DNA of 64,000 bases from Streptomyces odontomachi (GTDB taxonomy: Bacteria > Actinomycetota > Actinomycetes > Streptomycetales > Streptomycetaceae): NCBI RefSeq assembly GCF_024435355.1, contig NZ_JAMJWG010000028.1, positions 56,805 through 120,804 of the forward strand. The letters run 5' to 3'. The notes beneath the pieces are model-generated. The model had not been told where the DNA came from, made no database searches, and worked only from the letters and a program-made list of their open reading frames with translations. Below, piece after piece: positions 58,381 through 64,000 of the stretch (its first letter is position 1; every line of letters starts with the position of its first letter). The position numbers were made by a program, and so were the translations under genes.

Positions 58381-61300
58381 CTACCCGTCGAGCTCCCCGT
58401 GCAGGTACTCGGCCAGCTCGGCCGTGGTGGGGTAGTCGAAGACGAGGGTGCTGCTCAGCCGTAGTCCGGTGAGCCCGTGCAGGCGGTTGCGGAGTTCGAC
58501 GGCGGTCAGGGAGTCGAAGCCGAGGTCCATGAGCTCCTCTTCGACGTCGACCTCGGCCACGGAGTCGTGGCCGAGCACGGCGGCCACCTCACCGCGCACC
58601 GTGTCCAGGACGAGGCGGGCGCCGTCGGGACCGTCCAGTGCGGCCAGTTGCTCCCGCAGCCCCAGGGGCGCCGCCGGCTCCGGCTGCGCCGGCACGTCGG
58701 TGTCCGGGACCAGTCGGGTGAGGAGGGGCGGCAGGTGCCCGCCGGCGGCGGAGGCGGCCAGCGCGGTGGGGTCGAAGTGGGCGGTGACCGGCGCCGGGTC
58801 CTGCGCCGCCAGCGCCATGTCGAACAGGGCGAGGGCGTCACGGGTCGACAACGGCGCGACGCCGGCGCGGGCCAGCCGGGTGCGGTCGGCCGTGTCGAGG
58901 TGCCCGGTCATGGTGCTCGTCTCGGCCCACAGCCCCCAGGCGAGCGAGTGGGCGGGCAGGCCCTGGGCGCGGCGGTGCCGGGCCAGCTGGTCGAGGAAGG
59001 CGTTGCCGGCGGCGTAGTTGGCCTGTCCGGGGGTGCCGATGACACCGGCGGCGGACGAGAACAGCACGAACGCCGACAGCGGCAGTTCCCGGGTCAGCTC
59101 GTGCAGGTGCCAGGCGGCGTCCGCCTTCGGCCGGAGCACTCCCGCCAGGCGTTCCGGCGTCAGGTTCGCCACGGTGGCGTCGTCCAGCACACCGGCGGTG
59201 TGCACCACCCCGCGCAGGCTCGGCGCGAGCGACGCGACCACCTCGGCCAGGGCGGCCCGGTCGGCCACGTCACAGGCGACGGCACGCAGCCGCACGCTCC
59301 CGCCGCTGCGTTCCGTCAGGTCGGTGAGGTCCTCGGGGAGCCGGCCGGTGCGGCTGAGCAGCACGAGGTCACGGACGCCGTGGCGGTCGGCCAGGTGGCG
59401 GGTGACCAGCCGGCCGAGGGTTCCGGTACCGCCGGTGACCAGGACCGTGCCCTCCGGCGGGAAGACGGGGCCGGCGGCCCGGCCGGCGCTCGGGCCGGCG
59501 GCCGTGCCGGCGGCCGGACGGTCCGCAGGGCCCGGCTCGGAGGCGAAGGCGGACGCGGACGCGAATGTGGCTGCGGCGTGGCGCGCCAGGCGGGGCACGA
59601 ACAGCGTGTCCTCGCGCAGCCGTACGTGCGGCTCCCCGCCGCGCAGCGCGGCCGCCAGCAGCGGATCGGGGATCTTCTCGGCGGGCATGTCGGTCTCGAC
59701 CAGCACGAACCGGCCCGGGTGCTCGGCCTGCACCGACCGCACAAGGCCGCCGACCGCCGCCCCCGCCAGGTCGTCCGGCGGTACGACGACGACCAGGACA
59801 CGGTCGCCGGTGAGCTGTTCCCGCACCCGTTCCAGCACGGTGGTCACGGCCTGGTGCACCGCGGTGAGCGGAGCGTCGAGGTCGGCGGAGGTGAGGGGCG
59901 GTACGCCCACCACGACGGTGTCCGGCGGCTTCGGGGCGCCCGGGACGACGGCGCCCGGTACCGGCTCCCACCCCACCCGGTGCAGCAGGGCGGCGGGCGT
60001 GAGGTCGGCCAACGGCACGGGGGCGACGACCATCTCGTCGACCGTGGCCACCAGGGCGTCTGCCGCGTCCGTGACCTTCAGACGGTGGCTGCCGGGGCCC
60101 GCGCCGGTCGGCGTGAGGCGTAGGCGCAGGTCACCGGCGGTCCGGTGGGCGGGGGCGTGCAGCCGCGCGCCGTGCCACGACGTCGGCAGGCAGACCGTTC
60201 CCACGGGCGTGTCCGCGGGCAGCAGCGGACGCAACGCGGCCTCCAGCAGGGCCGGGTGGAAGGCGAAGCCGGCGCTGTCGGCCACCGTCACCTCGACGGT
60301 GGCGTCATCGGTGCCGGCCGGGGACGCGGCGGCGCCGGCTCGGCCGGCCTGGGGGCTCAGCAGCCCACTGGCGTGCCGGGTCCAGGGTTCGTCGGCGCGC
60401 CGCGCATGGAGGGTGAGCGCGCGCCGCCCGGAGGGGTCGGGAGCGGCCACGGTCACCTGGATGTCGACCGTGCCCTGCGCGGGCAGGGCCAGCGGCCGCT
60501 CCACCGTGAGGCTGTCGAGGTGCGGCGTGCCCTCGCGCTCCGCCACGCGCAACGCGAGTTCGAGGACGGCGGTACCGGGGAGGTGCGCGGTGCCGGCGCG
60601 CTGGTCGACGCACCAGGGGTGGGTGTGCGGCGCCAGCCGACCCGAGTAGACCGTGCCGAGACCGCCGGCGAGTTCCAGGACCGCACCGAGCAACGGGTGC
60701 GGTGCGCCCGCGGCACCGGTCCCGGACGCCTCCGGGGAGCGGTCGCCGGCCAGCCAGTAGACGTGGTGGTCGAAGGCGTAGGTGGGCAGGGTGACGGGCG
60801 CGTGCGGGGGTCGGGTGAACCATGCGCGCCAGTCGACGCGCACGCCGGCGACATGGGCTCGGGCGAGGGCGTCGAGCAGCCGCGCCGGGTCGGGGGTCAC
60901 GGCGGCCACCAGGGGCGTGGCGGTGGTCGCCGGTGTCGCGTCGGTCGCCTCGTGCGGTGCGTCGAGGATGCCCTCGATCTGCTGGGTCACGGTCGGGTGC
61001 CCGGCGATCTCCAGGAAACCGGTCGTGCCCGCCTGACGCAGGTGGCGGATGGTGTCGGCGAACCGGACGGTGCGGCGGATGTGGGCGCTCCAGTAGCCCG
61101 GGTCGGCGAGTTCGTCGTCGGTGGCGGTACGGCCGTCGACAAGGGACACCAGCGGGATGTGGGGTCGCCGGCTCGGCACGGCGGCCGCGACGCGGCGGAA
61201 CTCCTCGACGGCGCCGTCCATGTGCGCGGAGTGGAAGGCGTGGCTGACGCGCAGCCGCGTGGCGCGCCGGCCCTGCGCCCGCCAGTGTGCGGCCACCCGT

Positions 61301-64000
61301 TCGACCTGGTCGGCGTCGCCGGAGACCACCGTCTGCCGGGGCCCGTTGACGGCGGCGACGGCGACCGTGTCCTGGCCGGTCGAAGCGGTGAGGGCGGCGC
61401 GTACCTCGGCCTCGGTCGCGTCGAGGGAGACCATGGCACCGCCGGCCGGTGCGGCCTGCATCAGCCGTCCGCGTGCGGCCACCAGCCGGGCGGCGTCCGG
61501 CAGCGTCCACAGGCCGGCCACATGGGCGGCCACCAGTTCTCCCACGGAGTGTCCCGCGACGCACGCGGGCCGGATGCCGAGGGATTCCAGCAGCCGGTAC
61601 AGGGCGACGCCCACGGCGAAGATCGCGGGTTGCGCGTAACGGGTCTGGGCCAGCGTCTCGTCGTCGGCGTCCGCGGCAAGGACCAGGTCCCGTAGCGGCC
61701 GGTCCAGCAGCTCGTCGAACGCGCCACACACCTCGTCGAACGCCGCCGCGAACACCGGGCTCAGCGCATACAACTCCCGCCCCGCCCCGGCCCGCTGGCT
61801 GCCCTGCCCGGCGAACACGATCGCCGCCTTCCCGGCACGCGCGTGCCCGACCAGCAGGCCCTGTCCCGGCTGCCCCGCCGCGAGGGCTTCCAGCGCTCCC
61901 GGAAGGTCCCCGGGGCCCTGCCCGACGAGCGCCGCACGGTGCTCGAACGTGGCACGGGTGGTGGCCAGTGCGTGGGCCACGGAGTACGGGTCCACGTCCC
62001 CGCCCGCGGCCAGGACATCGGCGAGCCTGCGCGCCTGGTTGCGGAGCGCCGGTGCGGAGGGCGCCGACAGGTTCCACACGACGGGGGTCGTGTCGGTGCC
62101 GGGCTCACCTGGCGGAACGGGGTGACCGGCGGGGGCCTGTTCGATGATCACGTGGGCGTTGGTGCCGCTGATCCCGAACGAGGAGACCGCGGCGCGCCGG
62201 GGCCGGTCGCCGTGGTCGGGCCAGGGCCGGTCCTCGGTGAGCAGCCGTACCGCTCCGGTGCTCCAGTCGACGTGCGGGGTCGGCTCGTCGACGTGCAGCG
62301 TCCTGGGCAGTACCCCGTGCTGGAGCGCCATGACCATCTTGATGACCCCGCCGACACCGGCGGCGGCCTGGGCGTGCCCGATGTTCGACTTCAACGAGCC
62401 CAGCCACACCGGCCGATCCTCCGGATGCTCGCTGCCGTAGGTGGCCAGGAGCGCCTGCGCCTCGATCGGGTCACCGAGCCGCGTACCGGTGCCATGCGCT
62501 TCGACGGCATCGACGTCGGCACCGGTCAGACCGGCGCTGGCCCAGGCCTGCCGGATCACCCGCTGCTGCGACGGACCGTTCGGCGCCGTCAGACCATTGG
62601 ACGCACCGTCCTGGTTCACCGCGCTCCCGCGGATCACGGCCCACACCCGGTGCCCGTGTCGCACCGCGTCGGAGAGCCGCTCGACGGCCAGGAGGCCGAC
62701 GCCTTCGGACAGCGCGGTGCCGTCGGCTGCGGCGGCGAAGGCCCGGCAGCGGCCCTCGGGAGACAGCCCGCGTTGCCGGCTGAACTCGACCAAGGTCGAC
62801 GGCGTCGACATCACCGTCACGCCACCCGCGAGCGCCAGATCGCACTCCCCCAGCCGCAGCGCCTGACCGGCAAGGTGCAACGCCACCAACGACGACGAAC
62901 ACGCCGTGTCCACGCTCACGGCCGAGCCCTCGAACCCGAAGGCGTACGCCAACCGGCCGGCGGCGACGCTGCCGGAACTGCCGTTGACCAGGTAGCCCTC
63001 GAGGTCGGCCGGAGGCCGGGAGACACGGGTCGCGTAGTCGTTGTACATGACGCCGGTGAAGACTCCGGTACGGCTGCCGCGGAGCGCGTGCGGGTCGATG
63101 CCGCCGTGTTCCAGGGCCTCCCAGGCGGTCTCCAACAGCATGCGCTGCTGCGGATCCATCGCCAGCGCCTCGCGCGGGGAGATCCCGAAGAACTCGGCGT
63201 CGAAGCCGGCGGCCTCGTGCAGGAACCCGCCCTCGCGGGCGTAGAAGGTCCCGGCGTGATCGGGGTCCGGGTGGAACAGCGCCTCCAGGTCCCAGCCACG
63301 GTCGGTCGGGAAGCCGGTGATCGCGTCCCGGCCGTCCGCGACCAACCGCCACAGGTCGTCCGGGCTCTCGACCCCGCCCGGGAAACGGCACGCCATCCCC
63401 ACGATCGCCAACGGCTCGTCCACGGCCGATGGGCTGACCTCTGCGGTGGCGGTTGCCCGGGTGCCGCGGGCCGGGTCGGTGAGGTCGGCGGATGCGACGA
63501 GTTCGGTGCGGAGGTGGTCGGCGAGGTCGTGGATGGTGGGCTGGTCGAAGACGAGCGACGCGGGCAGGGCGAGGCCCACGGCCGTGCTCAGCCGGTTGCG
63601 GAGGTCGACGCTCATCAGCGAGTCGAAGCCGAGTTCCGAGAAGGCCCGGTCGACCGGCACCGACTCCGCGTCGGCACGGCCCAGCACCGCCGCGACATGC
63701 CCGCGCACCAGGTCCGCCACCCTCTGCCGCTGCTCCTCGGCAGCCAGGCCACGCAGCCGTTCGGCGAACCCGGCACCGGCCCCCGCACGGGCCCGCCGGA
63801 TGGCCCGGCCCGGACTCTTGACGAGACCGGCGAGGAGGGACGGAAGGTGTCCTTCGGTGGCGGCGGTGCGCAGGGCCGCAGGGTCCAGACGAGCGGCGAC
63901 CACGGCAGGCACCTCGGACACCACAGCCGCGTCGAACAAGGCCAGCGCGTCCGGCGTCGACATCGGCCCGATACCCGCACGCGCCAAACGCGCCCGATCC
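58381..64000 (-). CDS. Modular type I polyketide synthase, 3' part (partial at window edge)
   Basis: The frame is open at the right edge, so the N-terminus lies outside. Order from the edge: end of a KR (RARLARAGIGPMSTPDALALFD), ACP (LGFDSLMSVDLRNRL, near 63620), KS (VDTACSSSLVAL, EAHGTGT, KSNIGHAQAAAG; 63420-62130), AT (GHSVGELVAAH; HAFH motif, predicting malonyl-CoA; about 61825-60790), DH (60700-60010), KR (VTGGTGTLGR; HTAGVLDDATV, LDD motif of B-type; YAAGN), ACP (LGFDSLTAVELRNRL), stop at 58381. No ER. The DH reads DQRAGTAHLPG where the catalytic His motif is expected and HPALLEAAL where Asp is expected, so it is probably inactive and the module should leave a hydroxyl. The protein ends right after the ACP with no thioesterase or obvious docking domain. 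Confidence 0.95.
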   Translation of the reverse strand, partial: DRARLARAGIGPMSTPDALALFDAAVVSEVPAVVAARLDPAALRTAATEGHLPSLLAGLVKSPGRAIRRARAGAGAGFAERLRGLAAEEQRQRVADLVRGHVAAVLGRADAESVPVDRAFSELGFDSLMSVDLRNRLSTAVGLALPASLVFDQPTIHDLADHLRTELVASADLTDPARGTRATATAEVSPSAVDEPLAIVGMACRFPGGVESPDDLWRLVADGRDAITGFPTDRGWDLEALFHPDPDHAGTFYAREGGFLHEAAGFDAEFFGISPREALAMDPQQRMLLETAWEALEHGGIDPHALRGSRTGVFTGVMYNDYATRVSRPPADLEGYLVNGSSGSVAAGRLAYAFGFEGSAVSVDTACSSSLVALHLAGQALRLGECDLALAGGVTVMSTPSTLVEFSRQRGLSPEGRCRAFAAAADGTALSEGVGLLAVERLSDAVRHGHRVWAVIRGSAVNQDGASNGLTAPNGPSQQRVIRQAWASAGLTGADVDAVEAHGTGTRLGDPIEAQALLATYGSEHPEDRPVWLGSLKSNIGHAQAAAGVGGVIKMVMALQHGVLPRTLHVDEPTPHVDWSTGAVRLLTEDRPWPDHGDRPRRAAVSSFGISGTNAHVIIEQAPAGHPVPPGEPGTDTTPVVWNLSAPSAPALRNQARRLADVLAAGGDVDPYSVAHALATTRATFEHRAALVGQGPGDLPGALEALAAGQPGQGLLVGHARAGKAAIVFAGQGSQRAGAGRELYALSPVFAAAFDEVCGAFDELLDRPLRDLVLAADADDETLAQTRYAQPAIFAVGVALYRLLESLGIRPACVAGHSVGELVAAHVAGLWTLPDAARLVAARGRLMQAAPAGGAMVSLDATEAEVRAALTASTGQDTVAVAAVNGPRQTVVSGDADQVERVAAHWRAQGRRATRLRVSHAFHSAHMDGAVEEFRRVAAAVPSRRPHIPLVSLVDGRTATDDELADPGYWSAHIRRTVRFADTIRHLRQAGTTGFLEIAGHPTVTQQIEGILDAPHEATDATPATTATPLVAAVTPDPARLLDALARAHVAGVRVDWRAWFTRPPHAPVTLPTYAFDHHVYWLAGDRSPEASGTGAAGAPHPLLGAVLELAGGLGTVYSGRLAPHTHPWCVDQRAGTAHLPGTAVLELALRVAEREGTPHLDSLTVERPLALPAQGTVDIQVTVAAPDPSGRRALTLHARRADEPWTRHASGLLSPQAGRAGAAASPAGTDDATVEVTVADSAGFAFHPALLEAALRPLLPADTPVGTVCLPTSWHGARLHAPAHRTAGDLRLRLTPTGAGPGSHRLKVTDAADALVATVDEMVVAPVPLADLTPAALLHRVGWEPVPGAVVPGAPKPPDTVVVGVPPLTSADLDAPLTAVHQAVTTVLERVREQLTGDRVLVVVVPPDDLAGAAVGGLVRSVQAEHPGRFVLVETDMPAEKIPDPLLAAALRGGEPHVRLREDTLFVPRLARHAAATFASASAFASEPGPADRPAAGTAAGPSAGRAAGPVFPPEGTVLVTGGTGTLGRLVTRHLADRHGVRDLVLLSRTGRLPEDLTDLTERSGGSVRLRAVACDVADRAALAEVVASLAPSLRGVVHTAGVLDDATVANLTPERLAGVLRPKADAAWHLHELTRELPLSAFVLFSSAAGVIGTPGQANYAAGNAFLDQLARHRRAQGLPAHSLAWGLWAETSTMTGHLDTADRTRLARAGVAPLSTRDALALFDMALAAQDPAPVTAHFDPTALAASAAGGHLPPLLTRLVPDTDVPAQPEPAAPLGLREQLAALDGPDGARLVLDTVRGEVAAVLGHDSVAEVDVEEELMDLGFDSLTAVELRNRLHGLTGLRLSSTLVFDYPTTAELAEYLHGELDG

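Overview
The window is high-GC actinobacterial DNA and almost certainly comes from a Streptomyces chromosome. Evidence includes frequent GTG and TTG starts, GC-saturated third codon positions, long antisense open frames, LAL, PucR, IclR and MmyB-type regulators, an Sfp-type PPTase, a modular PKS, several secreted esterases and glycosidases, rare TTA (bldA-type) codons, and dispersed palindromic repeats of the kind seen in Streptomyces. The layout, from an aconitase and an XRE-MurA fusion through catabolic and secreted-enzyme genes to secondary metabolism, suggests a chromosome arm or core/arm transition. No rRNA, tRNA, CRISPR array or transposase was recognised.

Region by region. 1-1595: a 5'-truncated zinc alcohol dehydrogenase fragment and a GntR/FCD regulator. 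1750-7899: an XRE-HTH/MurA-type fusion, a lipoprotein with an ECF-sigma-like promoter, and aconitase. The fusion and aconitase genes carry the same 18-bp operator, TATCTC-N6-GAGATR. 8249-11598: an overlapping triad of an 89-aa protein, a DUF6879 protein and an NLR-like STAND NTPase whose N-terminus carries a RHIM-like amyloid signalling motif. 11686-16684: a secreted fascin-like/endonuclease protein and a GH92 alpha-mannosidase. 16984-23797: a PPTase, a thioesterase-like protein, a LAL regulator and a winged-helix regulator. 23798-24666: non-coding DNA built around a large imperfect palindrome. 24667-29512: three esterases/lipases and a PucR regulator. 29904-31445: a stand-alone hopanoid C-3 methylase gene (hpnR).

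31509-40612 is an aromatic-acid catabolic island. A GntR regulator stands beside ligJ-ligK-ligI-MFS, and a second arm (ligU, a VOC extradiol dioxygenase and a hypothetical gene) is read in the opposite direction. Both arms carry the operator ATTGTCAACAAT over a predicted -35 box. Together they encode PDC hydrolysis, oxalomesaconate tautomerisation and hydration, and aldol cleavage to pyruvate plus oxaloacetate. The ring-cleavage enzyme present is a type I (VOC) dioxygenase, not the LigAB type.

40702-51313: TetR with a P450-Baeyer-Villiger monooxygenase operon behind tandem TetR operators; IclR with an MFS transporter, an idonate-type dehydrogenase and an FMN lactate-type dehydrogenase; a GH105 glycuronidase; and an MBL hydrolase. 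51375-64000 looks like part of a biosynthetic gene cluster: a KSIII-like acyltransferase with Ser in place of Cys, a DHA2 exporter, a TTA-containing MmyB-type regulator, a TTA-containing B12/radical-SAM enzyme, a DUF4213/DUF364 protein, and the 3' part of a type I PKS. The PKS runs off the window; its last module is KS-AT-DH(degenerate)-KR-ACP with no thioesterase.
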